From a virus, in IMG/VR virus record IMGVR_UViG_3300044641_010328, positions 1-64,000 of that record: 64,000 nt of DNA; one strand, 5' to 3'. Under the pieces are notes generated by a model. It was not told the origin of the DNA. It made no database searches and saw only the letters and a program-made list of their open reading frames with translations. The translations under genes and the position numbers were made by a program. Shown piece after piece: positions 21,322 to 28,738 of this stretch; positions within the stretch are counted from its first letter, which is position 1; the number at the start of each line of letters is the position of its first letter.

Positions 21322-22985
21322 GATCCCTCCTTGATCGCAACCCTGAATGCATCGGGGAAGAGCTCCTTGTGCTGCCCATAGAACCTGCGCCAGTCAGCAT
21401 CGAGGATGTAGGTTGCAGCGTGATCAGTCTCGCTGCGAATCGCGCGACCTACCGACTGGACGATCGTCTTCACAGTCTGCATCGGGTACCACCAGGTCCA
21501 GCGGTGCATCCGCTTGCGGACAAGCTTATCGCCGAGCGAAGGATACGGCACCTTCATCAGGATCTGGAATCGTGCAAGGTCATCTCGAAGGTCGACGCCC
21601 TCAGCCATGCTGGGTGAGACGAGGACGGTAGGCTCCTTTGATGTGAGGTGCTTCTTCAGCGCTTCCTCACGATCGTGGCTGTCATGAAAGATCAGCCGCT
21701 TATCTCGGATATTCTTCTTTAGATAGTTGGCCACCTTAAACGAGTGAGCATGGATGATGCCCTTCTCACCCTTGTGCTCCTTCAGGATCTCCTTCACCGC
21801 CTGCACCATCTTGGGCAGTGTGTTGTCGATGTTGTCAGCAGACATGCTGCCGATAGGGAAGGGCATGATGGGTCGATTCTCAGACGGGAACGGTGTCGGG
21901 ATCGTCAGGCAGGCGCGCTGCGCCTCGGGAATGCCCAGGCTCTCTGAGAAGATATCGGGTCGAATGACAGTTGCTGACATCAGCAGCACGCGCTTCCCGA
22001 GCCGGAACAGCGTGTCCTCCGCGAACGGCGAGACGTCAATTGGCTTGAAGGTGATCTTTGCACCGGACCCGCCGACAGGTGGCAGGCTCTCGAAAACCCA
22101 GTTGTCCGCGTTCTGCACCTGCAGGAACTTGATCACCTTGTCGACATGAGACTTCAGCGCGGTGCACTTCTTGAGCAGGTCGGCGTACTCCTTCTCATGC
22201 CCCTCGAGGCCCTTGAAGTCCTGGACGTCACGTTCCATCTCGAGGACGACACGCTGCGCGTTCAGGAGGTAGACCTCCTTGATCCACTTCACTGCCTGCG
22301 CGTGTGTTGCAACCTCGGGCCACTCGAGACCAATTCCGTGCGCAGTGCGATCAGTGATCGCAAGCTCGATGAAGCGGCTCAGCTCGGGATCTGCATTGTG
22401 GCACTCATCGACCACCAGCAGGTTGCGCTTGCTGATCTTGCCGCTGCCTCCAGCTGATTCGGTCAGCGCGTAGGAGAAGTTCGTGACCGACTCAGGCGCC
22501 TCAAGGAATGACTTCTTCTCGTTCTTGTAGTTGCAGTTCGAGATGCAGGACTTGAAGAACCGAGATGACTTATCAGCAGCGCGCAGCATCTGCTGCCCCT
22601 CGCTGCAGCTGATCTTCTTGTGAAATCCGCAGGTGTAATTCGCTGAAGAGCGGATTGACTTCATGCAGCCCTTATTGCCGCCGAAGTCATCGAGGTACTG
22701 CTCCTGCAGGATCTTCTGTGTCGTCAGGAACCAGGCACCCGGTGCCACCTCAGGCTTCTGATTGGGGTCTGTAGAGGCTGCAGGAGGATCATGCGCGTTC
22801 AGGTACCGTGCCACAGTGACAGCAATAGCAGACTTGCCAACACCAGTGCCAAGATCAGCAATGACAAATCGCTTCCCATCTTCGACAAATGACTTCAGGA
22901 TGAAGTTGATCGCCTCGATCTGCTCAGAACGGGGCTCTTTGAAGGGGAAGTATTGGACCCAGCTATCGCGGTCAATGTTGCTCAC
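21318..22985 (-). CDS. DinG/XPD-type iron-sulfur helicase
   Basis: A 555-residue protein. The start is GTG at 22985, overlapping the previous stop as GTGA, with ACGGAGAATCA before it. LGTGVGKSAIA is Walker A, LLVVDECHNAD is the DEAH-type box, and SVGRAIRSETDHAAT is motif VI. Four cysteines (CMKS, CGFHKKISC, CISNC) between motifs Ia and II probably bind a 4Fe-4S cluster. Family activity is 5'-3' DNA unwinding, used by DinG for R-loops and repair. In phages DinG/T4 Dda-type helicases help replication start or recombination. Confidence 0.9.
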   Translation of the reverse strand: MSNIDRDSWVQYFPFKEPRSEQIEAINFILKSFVEDGKRFVIADLGTGVGKSAIAVTVARYLNAHDPPAASTDPNQKPEVAPGAWFLTTQKILQEQYLDDFGGNKGCMKSIRSSANYTCGFHKKISCSEGQQMLRAADKSSRFFKSCISNCNYKNEKKSFLEAPESVTNFSYALTESAGGSGKISKRNLLVVDECHNADPELSRFIELAITDRTAHGIGLEWPEVATHAQAVKWIKEVYLLNAQRVVLEMERDVQDFKGLEGHEKEYADLLKKCTALKSHVDKVIKFLQVQNADNWVFESLPPVGGSGAKITFKPIDVSPFAEDTLFRLGKRVLLMSATVIRPDIFSESLGIPEAQRACLTIPTPFPSENRPIMPFPIGSMSADNIDNTLPKMVQAVKEILKEHKGEKGIIHAHSFKVANYLKKNIRDKRLIFHDSHDREEALKKHLTSKEPTVLVSPSMAEGVDLRDDLARFQILMKVPYPSLGDKLVRKRMHRWTWWYPMQTVKTIVQSVGRAIRSETDHAATYILDADWRRFYGQHKELFPDAFRVAIKEGS

Positions 22986-23554
22986 TGATTCTCCGTTGGA
23001 TTCCACCAGGTGGGCTGCGCGCTGTATTTCCACTTTGCGATCCGCACCTTGTGCTTGTTGTAGTAATTCCTGTAAGATTGTACAGCGTCATCTGGCACTT
23101 TGCAATCCTCGGGCATCGCAAGCGCAAAAGGAGTGATGCCGACAGGATCATCGACACGACCCTCAAAGGTGGGCGGGATCATGCGGTTGAGCCAGCGGTG
23201 GACCTCGTGGCTCTTGTGCACCTTTCCGTAGCGCTTCGTGTACTCCGCGCAAAGTGCAAGACCTAGTCGGCTATGCCACATGTAGTTGCCCCAGACGCGC
23301 TGCGTCCACTGCGTGCACGGATGGTGCACGTGGCTCATCTTCCAGGGAGGCTGCAGATCCTTGGGAACATTGTCAAAAAGCCACTGCTGGAGCTGACGTG
23401 GCTTCAGGGGCGGTGCATTCAGCATTCGAGCCCACCCGAGCCAGTGTGCGGTACAGAGCATAGTTCCCGACTCTAAAATCATTTTAATTAGGTGTTTGTC
23501 GCAGTGATCAGCAGCGGCGCGCCCTGGATCATTATCTAGCACAAAGATGTTCAT
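22982..23554 (-). CDS. Conserved phage protein (HCDKH family)
   Basis: A 190-residue protein beginning MNIFVLDNDPGRAA, followed by DHCDKHLIKMILES, then HPCTQWTQ, LCAEYTKRYGKVHKS and FALAMPEDCKVP near the C terminus. I recognise this as a widespread phage protein with invariant His, Cys and Asp residues, suggesting a metal- or nucleotide-dependent enzyme of unknown activity. TAGGAGCACGC precedes the ATG, just after the terminator at 23567-23596, so it may begin a new transcript or be read through. Confidence 0.8.
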   Translation of the reverse strand: MNIFVLDNDPGRAAADHCDKHLIKMILESGTMLCTAHWLGWARMLNAPPLKPRQLQQWLFDNVPKDLQPPWKMSHVHHPCTQWTQRVWGNYMWHSRLGLALCAEYTKRYGKVHKSHEVHRWLNRMIPPTFEGRVDDPVGITPFALAMPEDCKVPDDAVQSYRNYYNKHKVRIAKWKYSAQPTWWNPTENQ

Positions 23555-23566
23555 GCGTGCTCCTAC

Positions 23567-23596
23567 AAGAAAGGCCCCTCATCTGTCTGAGGGGCC
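23567..23596 (-). terminator. Intrinsic terminator of the transcription cassette
   Basis: GGCCCCTCA and TGAGGGGCC form a 9-bp stem with a 6-nt loop, followed on the minus strand by TTTCTTG. It sits 7 nt after the stop of the GreA-like gene and closes the unit that starts at promoter P4. Confidence 0.85.
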
Positions 23597-23602
23597 CATT
23601 TT

Positions 23603-24067
23603 TCAAGTGGTGATCTGAATGATCTCGTACTGCGTGGTGCCCCTGGGGATGACCAGATCGACCACGTCGCCTGGTACTGCACCAAGCAGCGATTCGCCCA
23701 GTGGCGATGTAATGCTGACGCATCCGATACTAATGTCAGCCTCCGGCTCACCAACCAGCGTCACCCAGCGCTGCTTCTCAGAGCTGCAATCCTCGATTAG
23801 AACCTTGCTGCCAAATCCCACGCGATCTGTGGGCGGAGGCTCATCATTGATCTCATAGTTCTCAAGGACTTCAGCCAGCTCAGAGATTCGCCGCTCCACC
23901 ATCCTGCACTGCTCCTGTGCATGCAGGTATGATTCATTCTCCTCGAGTCGGCCTTCCTCGCGAGCGCTAACGACCTCAGCTTGCGCTGCCATCAGGTCTC
24001 GCGTCTGCATCTTTAGCAGGCGCTCCTGCAGGCGAGTCGCTCCAGCCGGTGTGAGCAGGTTGTGCAT
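23603..24067 (-). CDS. greA: GreA-like transcript cleavage factor with altered tip
   Basis: A 154-residue protein, the same length as bacterial GreA. An N-terminal coiled coil (about 1-75) carries SAREEGRLEENESY at the tip. A C-terminal FKBP-like domain has FGSKVLIED, VGEPEADISIG, SITSPLG and GDVVDLVIPRG. In E. coli GreA the tip reads GDLKEN, with Asp41 and Glu44 holding the catalytic Mg in RNA polymerase. Here Asp41 is Arg and Lys43 is Glu. It would bind the polymerase secondary channel, but cleavage may be changed or lost, as in Gfh1-type inhibitors. It shares an operon with a sigma factor. Confidence 0.88.
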   Translation of the reverse strand: MHNLLTPAGATRLQERLLKMQTRDLMAAQAEVVSAREEGRLEENESYLHAQEQCRMVERRISELAEVLENYEINDEPPPTDRVGFGSKVLIEDCSSEKQRWVTLVGEPEADISIGCVSITSPLGESLLGAVPGDVVDLVIPRGTTQYEIIQITT

Positions 24068-24279
24068 TACTTCTCCAGAACCTCAAGGATGTTATCGAGC
24101 TCTGTGTTGTCGACATTCTCGCGCAGCTTACAGATTCGAAGCGCTGCCTTGAATGCCTTCAGGTCTAGCTTGTCCTTGTAATCCTCGAGGATCTCCTTTC
24201 GATCCTCCTGCAGAAGCTTGATCTCATTATCGATCTGGGTAATCTTCTCAACTAGCTCGCGAACGGTCTCAGAAGTCAT
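24067..24279 (-). CDS. GapR-like DNA-binding small protein (DUF2312-like)
   Basis: A 70-residue helical protein started at 24279, eight bases after AAGGAG. KITQIDNEIKLLQEDRKEI and a second helix LKAFKAALRICKLRE follow the pattern of GapR/DUF2312 proteins, which form tetramers around overtwisted DNA ahead of polymerases (family knowledge). The match is by pattern only. The stop overlaps the GreA-like ATG as TAATG. A role in DNA topology during phage transcription is inference. Confidence 0.7.
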   Translation of the reverse strand: MTSETVRELVEKITQIDNEIKLLQEDRKEILEDYKDKLDLKAFKAALRICKLRENVDNTELDNILEVLEK

Positions 24280-24301
24280 TAACATATCTCCTTAGGGTTG
24301 A

Positions 24302-24532
24302 TCAACTATATTCTTCGTTCTCGTCCTTTACAATGAACTCTTGCCAGATGTTTCCTTCCTCGTCCTCGTACTCACCAAGGGTAACATCAGGATCTTCCTG
24401 GATGATAGCCTTTGTCTGCTCCAGAGTGTACATCATGTCCATAAAGTCCTCAATATCGACGACAATCATGGTTCGATCAAACTTGAGATAGACCTGCTTT
24501 GTCTCTGGGTTGTATGCGCACTCATCCATCAT
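24302..24532 (-). CDS. Small acidic hypothetical protein
   Basis: A 76-residue protein, strongly acidic (DEEGNIWQEF, DENEEYS), with four or five Met near residues 20-30 (DFMDMMYTL). The start is ATG at 24532 behind CGGGAGAC, followed at once by a second ATG. Upstream in-frame codons would require a TTG start. The composition suits a protein that binds a basic partner. It lies between the helix-turn-helix and GapR-like genes in the transcription cassette. Not recognised. Confidence 0.68.
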   Translation of the reverse strand: MMDECAYNPETKQVYLKFDRTMIVVDIEDFMDMMYTLEQTKAIIQEDPDVTLGEYEDEEGNIWQEFIVKDENEEYS

Positions 24533-24553
24533 GTCTCCCGTGTGTGGATACAA

Positions 24554-24850
24554 CTAACTATTGCGAGACTTCGATCGCTCCAGCAGGAGGTCGTAGACAC
24601 CGGACTGGAATCGAGGATCAGACGCGATACGACGCAGATCATCATTGGTTGCGCTCACACCGTAAGCCTCGCAGACGCCAGTTGCGACCTTGTCAAGCGC
24701 CGAGACGAGCACATTGCGTGCGGTGGATAGATTCATCTTGTGACCGTCTTCAGTCATCTTCTCAGCGATATCCTTGTATCCAAGGCCTCCGCTGAACTCC
24801 GTGAAAACCGAGTAACCGTGCTGCGACTTGTGTCCCTTGGGCTTTGCCAT
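24554..24850 (-). CDS. Helix-turn-helix protein, possible detached sigma region 4.2
   Basis: A 98-residue protein. A basic N terminus ([12 protein letters not shown]) precedes GYKDIAEKM...NLSTARNVLVSALDKVA at about residues 25-58. That arrangement resembles the recognition helix pair of sigma region 4.2 (compare 'LEEVGRRF..SRERVRQI..ALRRLR'). Its ATG overlaps the stop of the sigma gene (TGATG), and its ribosome site GGAGGTGAG lies in the last sigma codons, so the two are made together. Bipartite sigma factors (Bacillus SigO/RsoA; T4 gp55/gp33) provide a precedent. An independent DNA-binding regulator is the alternative. Confidence 0.72.
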   Translation of the reverse strand: MAKPKGHKSQHGYSVFTEFSGGLGYKDIAEKMTEDGHKMNLSTARNVLVSALDKVATGVCEAYGVSATNDDLRRIASDPRFQSGVYDLLLERSKSRNS

Positions 24851-25593
24851 CACTCACCTCCAACGAAAAGACGATTCTCAAACTTGCTATCATCCTGCAC
24901 ATCAGCGACGCCGAACCGCAGGCGTAGCACCTGCTCCTCTCGAGAGGTCAGTCGGTCGAGGCACTTGCTGATCGCCTGCATCACCTTCTGCCGATCAATC
25001 GCATCATCAGGAGGGGCAGCCTCCTCATCCGCGATCGTCTCGATCACCTTCTTGCCGTCGGCGTCGCCAATCATCTGGTCGAGCGAGACTGTGGAGCGGA
25101 CGCTGCTGCTGCTAAGCACATCCTTGACGGTGTCCACCGAGATGCACATCATCGCTGCGATCTCCTCGTGAGAGGGTCGAGTTCCGAACTTCGCATCGTA
25201 CTCCTCGACGAAGACCGAGATGTGCCAGGCGAGAGCCGTCATGTGCGCAGGAACCCGGATGTCGGAGGCGGTGTCGGTCACGTGGCGGCGGACAGCCTGC
25301 TTGATCCACCAGGATGCATAGGTCGAGAACTTGAATCCGCGGCGCCAGTCGAATCGGTCCACTGCCTTGATGAGTCCGATGTTGGACTCCTGGATCAGGT
25401 CCTCGAGGCTGCAGCCAGAGCGCTGGTGGCGCTTTGCGATCGAGACAGCGAGCCGAAGATTTGCCTCAATCATCTGGTCTCGAGCGCGCTTGTCACCGGC
25501 CTCGATCCGCTGTGAGAGAGTCACCTCCTCCTCGCGGGTTAGAAGACGGCCCTTGGAAAGATGGTTGAAGTAGGAATTCATTGAGTCAGCCAC
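24850..25593 (-). CDS. Sigma-70-family factor lacking region 4.2
   Basis: A 247-residue protein started at GTG 25593 behind AAGGAGACAAC, 20 nt from promoter P4's -10. Region 1.2 is at about 8-35 ([17 protein letters not shown]). Region 2 is at about 40-100 with [19 protein letters not shown] and [13 protein letters not shown], the melting and -10 recognition helices. Regions 3.0 to 3.2 follow ([24 protein letters not shown]). The protein ends just after region 4.1 ([15 protein letters not shown]) in a short non-sigma tail, so the -35-reading helix-turn-helix is missing. It should redirect host RNA polymerase. Full-length group 1/2 factors have about 30 more residues here. Confidence 0.92.
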   Translation of the reverse strand: MADSMNSYFNHLSKGRLLTREEEVTLSQRIEAGDKRARDQMIEANLRLAVSIAKRHQRSGCSLEDLIQESNIGLIKAVDRFDWRRGFKFSTYASWWIKQAVRRHVTDTASDIRVPAHMTALAWHISVFVEEYDAKFGTRPSHEEIAAMMCISVDTVKDVLSSSSVRSTVSLDQMIGDADGKKVIETIADEEAAPPDDAIDRQKVMQAISKCLDRLTSREEQVLRLRFGVADVQDDSKFENRLFVGGE

Positions 25594-25612
25594 GTTGTCT
25601 CCTTGTATAAAG

Positions 25613-25641
25613 ATTATAACACAGGTCTCGATACACGCACG
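25613..25641 (-). promoter_or_regulatory. Promoter-like site P4 (CGTGCG-N17-TATAAT)
   Basis: TATAAT at 25618-25613 with CGTGCG 17 nt upstream. It starts the sigma/HTH/acidic/GapR-like/GreA-like operon, which ends at the terminator 23567-23596. It lies within the 80-nt gap after the Hsp20 gene. Confidence 0.65.
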
Positions 25642-25673
25642 CGTGGTCGCCACGATGGGCGACCACGACATGT

Positions 25674-26048
25674 TTAGCGAAGCTCGATCTTTCGAACTGT
25701 ATCGCGTGTGCTCTGGTTGTAGGGGATCTTGACGCTCAAGATACCTGCATCATAGGATGCATCAACTGCTTCAGTGTTCGCATTCTTTGGTAGCGACCAA
25801 GTTCGACTATAACTGGCAAGCGAGATTTGCTGAGTTGAGTACTCATATTCCTCACGCTTCTCTTCAGCCCGCTTTGCCTTGACGGTCAGCCTGCCGCCGT
25901 TGACCTCGACATCAATGTCAGATCGAGAGAATCCAGGCAGTGAAACCTGCAGCAGGATCTCCTTGCCATTGTGGCCGACGTTAATTGGTGCGTCGGTCTC
26001 GTTTCGATTTGTGAAGAAGATATCAAAAGGATCGTTCCAAAAAGTCAT
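25674..26048 (-). CDS. Hsp20/alpha-crystallin small heat-shock protein
   Basis: A 124-residue protein started at 26048 with GGAGGCAAC before it. The alpha-crystallin domain covers about residues 25-115: [27 protein letters not shown], and [13 protein letters not shown], the A-x-x-x-x-G-x-L signature. The N terminus is short ([12 protein letters not shown]). Hsp20 proteins hold unfolding proteins. T4-like cyanophages carry a similar gene, where it may assist scaffold or tail assembly. GroEL is encoded about 900 nt downstream in sequence terms. Confidence 0.9.
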   Translation of the reverse strand: MTFWNDPFDIFFTNRNETDAPINVGHNGKEILLQVSLPGFSRSDIDVEVNGGRLTVKAKRAEEKREEYEYSTQQISLASYSRTWSLPKNANTEAVDASYDAGILSVKIPYNQSTRDTVRKIELR

Positions 26049-26072
26049 GTTGCCTCCAAGTGTTCCCAAGAT

Positions 26073-26309
26073 TTAGACACGATCTTCGTAGTGGTAACCA
26101 TCTCGATGCATTTTTTCGATATATTTTTCACGAAGCTCTCGAATGTGAAGCTCGCGCTGGACGTAGCTTAGCTCCACCTCGATGAGTCCGGTGTCACCAC
26201 CATTGCGACGAACATATCGAATCTGGTCCTTGAACCTATTCTGCATGGTCTCAAGCTCGTGAACCTCAAGCAATGCAAGCTCATCAAACGTATTGATCTT
26301 CAAGCTCAT
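26073..26309 (-). CDS. Small helical hypothetical protein
   Basis: A 78-residue charged, helical protein (ELALLEVHELETMQNRFKDQ; QRELHIRELREKYIEKM) with coiled-coil character. An AATGGAGAAATGAG-like site precedes its ATG. No family is recognised. The ORF is followed by a 24-nt gap to the Hsp20 start. Confidence 0.66.
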   Translation of the reverse strand: MSLKINTFDELALLEVHELETMQNRFKDQIRYVRRNGGDTGLIEVELSYVQRELHIRELREKYIEKMHRDGYHYEDRV

Positions 26310-26369
26310 TTCTCCATTTATTCCTGTTGGATGTGATCATCTTACATAAAGTCGCATCTACTTTACATC

Positions 26370-26579
26370 TTAGGTGCGACGAAGTTGCACAAAGCGACCA
26401 AATCGTGATTTTAGATCCTGAGCGACATCAGTGAATGGGCGCGCAAGCAGGACAGTCGAGACGTAGACGCCTCTTGCCTGCCTGATCTCACCGTGACGCT
26501 TGATTGAATTGCTGATGTTTAGATACCCAAGACCAACCTCGAGGTCAGTCTTGTTTCCTGCAATTAGGTGGGCTGTCAT
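26370..26579 (-). CDS. Hypothetical protein
   Basis: A 69-residue basic protein (KSRFGRFVQLRRT at the end), starting with an ATG that overlaps the upstream stop as ATGA. Predicted beta strands around GVYVSTVLLARPF. Unknown function. Coupled to the 113-residue gene upstream, so they probably act together. Confidence 0.62.
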   Translation of the reverse strand: MTAHLIAGNKTDLEVGLGYLNISNSIKRHGEIRQARGVYVSTVLLARPFTDVAQDLKSRFGRFVQLRRT

Positions 26580-26917
26580 ATAACGATTGGCTCGCCCTTA
26601 TAGGTTACAGTGCGACCACCAACCTTTTCAACCTTAATGTGCTTAACATCTGGCAGCTTCTTGACAAACTTGCAGAGATCGACAAGATTCTTATACAGTG
26701 TGCCGCCCTTTGGGAGGAACTTGATGTAGACATCAAGAACTGTGCCGCCGGCATGCGAACGCTCGACTCGGTCAGACTGGCCAACCGTGGCAACCGTTGG
26801 CAAGCACCTAATCAGAAGCATGGTGTCAGGGACGTGAGCATTCTCAAGCATCTTTATTGACACGTCAACTTTGACGAGCTTGCTGGTTATAGTCTTGTCT
26901 TCATGAAGTGCTTGCAT
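26576..26917 (-). CDS. Hypothetical protein
   Basis: A 113-residue protein with alternating beta strands and helices (SKLVKVDVSIKML; DTMLLIRCLPTVATVG; KHIKVEKVGGRTVTYKG). No catalytic motif is seen. It directly follows GroEL by 5 nt. It is too unlike GroES (no mobile-loop GG-IVL pattern), so I do not call it a co-chaperonin. Confidence 0.64.
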   Translation of the reverse strand: MQALHEDKTITSKLVKVDVSIKMLENAHVPDTMLLIRCLPTVATVGQSDRVERSHAGGTVLDVYIKFLPKGGTLYKNLVDLCKFVKKLPDVKHIKVEKVGGRTVTYKGEPIVI

Positions 26918-26922
26918 CTATG

Positions 26923-28527
26923 CTATGTATTCGGCTGTCCAGCATCGTCCTCGACGATTGAGCATCCCGCGGTAAGCATCATTCCTGCAGCTGAGGCTGC
27001 ATTTCGAAGCGCGCAGCGCACAACTCGAGCCGGATCGATGATTCCCATCTCAAGCATGTCTCCGTACTGCTCAGCATAGGCGTTATATCCGAGACGATCG
27101 CTGCCTTCTAGCACACGTGCCAGGACAATATCAGGGACGCCTCCGCTATTCGCAACGATCTGACGAAGAGGCATGCAGCAAGCGGTCCTGACAACATGCC
27201 GCCCAGCTGCCTCGGATCCCGTCAGGCTTCCGGATGAGAGCTTGACAGAGGCTCGAGATAGAGCGACGCCGCCGCCGGGGACGATGCCCTCTTTCAGGGC
27301 TGCCTGAGTTGCATGTAGCGCGTCGTCAACTCGATCTCGGCGCTCCCTTAGCTCTGCCTCAGTCGCACCGCCGACTCGGAGGACAGCAACACCGCCAGAA
27401 AGGAGAGCAAGCCTGCGCCGGCAGTGCTCGCGCTCATCAAGATCCGATGTCTCCTCAGCACGAGACCTGATCTCTGCCACCCTGTCTGCAAAAGTCTCAG
27501 TGTTGCCCTTTGCACCGACAAGTATCGTTTCGCCCTTGCTGATTGTGGCGCGTGTGCAAGATCCCAGGGAATCAAGCGAAACGCTGCCGAGCGACTGGAT
27601 ATCAGCGCTGTGGAAGACTGATGTGCCAAGCAGGCTTGCAAGGTCCTGCGCAAAATCATATCTGCTCTCACCCAGGCCGGGCAGCCTGATCGCGCAGACA
27701 TTGAGGATGCCCTTCAGCTTGTTGACAACGAGGCCCTGGAGTGCCTCTCCGTCGACATCCTCACAAATGAGAAGCAGCGCTCGCTTGGCAGCGAGGATCC
27801 GCTCGAGGAAAGGTGCAAGATCTCGCAAGGTATCAAGGCGCGCATTTAGGACGAGAACAACAGGCTTGTCAAGCTCGCACACCATCTTGTCCTGATTGGT
27901 GACAAAGTAGGGCGACAGGTAGCCTCTGTCAAGGCGTGCACCGGAGACCACACTGAGAGAGCTGTTGAATCCCTTTGCCTCCTCGACTGTGACAACACCG
28001 TCCTGCCCAACAGTCTCAATCGCGGATGCAATCAGTTGCCCAAGATCCGACTCGCCGTTCGCGGAAACTGTGGCAACCCTGAGCAGATCGTCCTTGCCGT
28101 TGACAGGAGAGGAGAGCCTGCTGACCTCCTCGAGCGCAATCTCAACAGCAGCATCGATCCCCTTCTTCAGGTCAGATGCAGAGTATCCTGCTGCAAGCAT
28201 CTTGAGACCCTCAGCATAGATCGCCTGCGTGAGGACTGTTGCTGTCGTTGTGCCGTCACCCGCCTCCTCAGCAGTGCGAGAGGCGGCCTCCTTGATCATC
28301 TGCGCACCAAGGTTCGCAACCTTGTCAGACAGGTTGATCGCGCGCGCGACAGTGACTCCGTCCTTTGTTAGAATCGGATGCTGTCCTTTCTGCTCAATGA
28401 TGACATTTCTGCCACGCGGGCCCATCGTCACCTTGACTGCATCAGCAAGGACGTTGACGCCCTTCAGCAACCTGTCTCGAGTATCAGCATCGAAAATTAC
28501 GAGCTTGTCTGTCTCTTCGCCGATCAT
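26923..28527 (-). CDS. groL: GroEL-type chaperonin
   Basis: A 534-residue Hsp60 homologue. The equatorial motifs VTMGPRGRNVIIEQ, TKDGVTVARAI and EEAGDGTTTATVL carry the conserved Asp residues for ATP hydrolysis. C-terminal GIVPGGGVAL and AASAAGMMLTA are typical. The usual Gly-Gly-Met tail is replaced by an acidic VEDDAGQPNT. The apical domain is diverged and has several Cys. Phage GroEL proteins (for example in EL) can work without GroES. No GroES gene is seen here. Likely function: folding of phage structural or replication proteins. The ATG overlaps the preceding gene as ATGA. Confidence 0.93.
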   Translation of the reverse strand: MIGEETDKLVIFDADTRDRLLKGVNVLADAVKVTMGPRGRNVIIEQKGQHPILTKDGVTVARAINLSDKVANLGAQMIKEAASRTAEEAGDGTTTATVLTQAIYAEGLKMLAAGYSASDLKKGIDAAVEIALEEVSRLSSPVNGKDDLLRVATVSANGESDLGQLIASAIETVGQDGVVTVEEAKGFNSSLSVVSGARLDRGYLSPYFVTNQDKMVCELDKPVVLVLNARLDTLRDLAPFLERILAAKRALLLICEDVDGEALQGLVVNKLKGILNVCAIRLPGLGESRYDFAQDLASLLGTSVFHSADIQSLGSVSLDSLGSCTRATISKGETILVGAKGNTETFADRVAEIRSRAEETSDLDEREHCRRRLALLSGGVAVLRVGGATEAELRERRDRVDDALHATQAALKEGIVPGGGVALSRASVKLSSGSLTGSEAAGRHVVRTACCMPLRQIVANSGGVPDIVLARVLEGSDRLGYNAYAEQYGDMLEMGIIDPARVVRCALRNAASAAGMMLTAGCSIVEDDAGQPNT

Positions 28528-28712
28528 CCCTTTAGCACCTGTCGACCTGTGACCTCAGAGAGAATGCTCGGCTTCTCAATGACGCGACGATTTCCGTTCG
28601 TGACATCCTCAGCCACAAAGAGATCGCCGACGCGCTTGGCGACCTCATTCTGTGTGATCACGCCGCTCTGGCGTAGTAGGGTCTGCTGTGAATCTGTTAG
28701 ATATGTTTCCAT
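28524..28712 (-). CDS. Small hypothetical protein upstream of GroEL
   Basis: A 62-residue soluble protein (LTDSQQTLLRQSGVITQNEVAKRVGDLFVAEDV). The N-terminal half looks like a short helix-turn-helix, the rest like a beta hairpin. Its stop overlaps the GroEL start, so it is co-translated. It could assist or regulate GroEL, but there is no sequence proof. Confidence 0.6.
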   Translation of the reverse strand: METYLTDSQQTLLRQSGVITQNEVAKRVGDLFVAEDVTNGNRRVIEKPSILSEVTGRQVLKG

Positions 28713-28738
28713 GAGAAAATCATAGTCACCTTTTCGAT

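Noticed and set aside
26576-26917. Gene after GroEL considered as GroES
   Set aside because: No mobile loop or GroES sequence pattern; only position suggested it.
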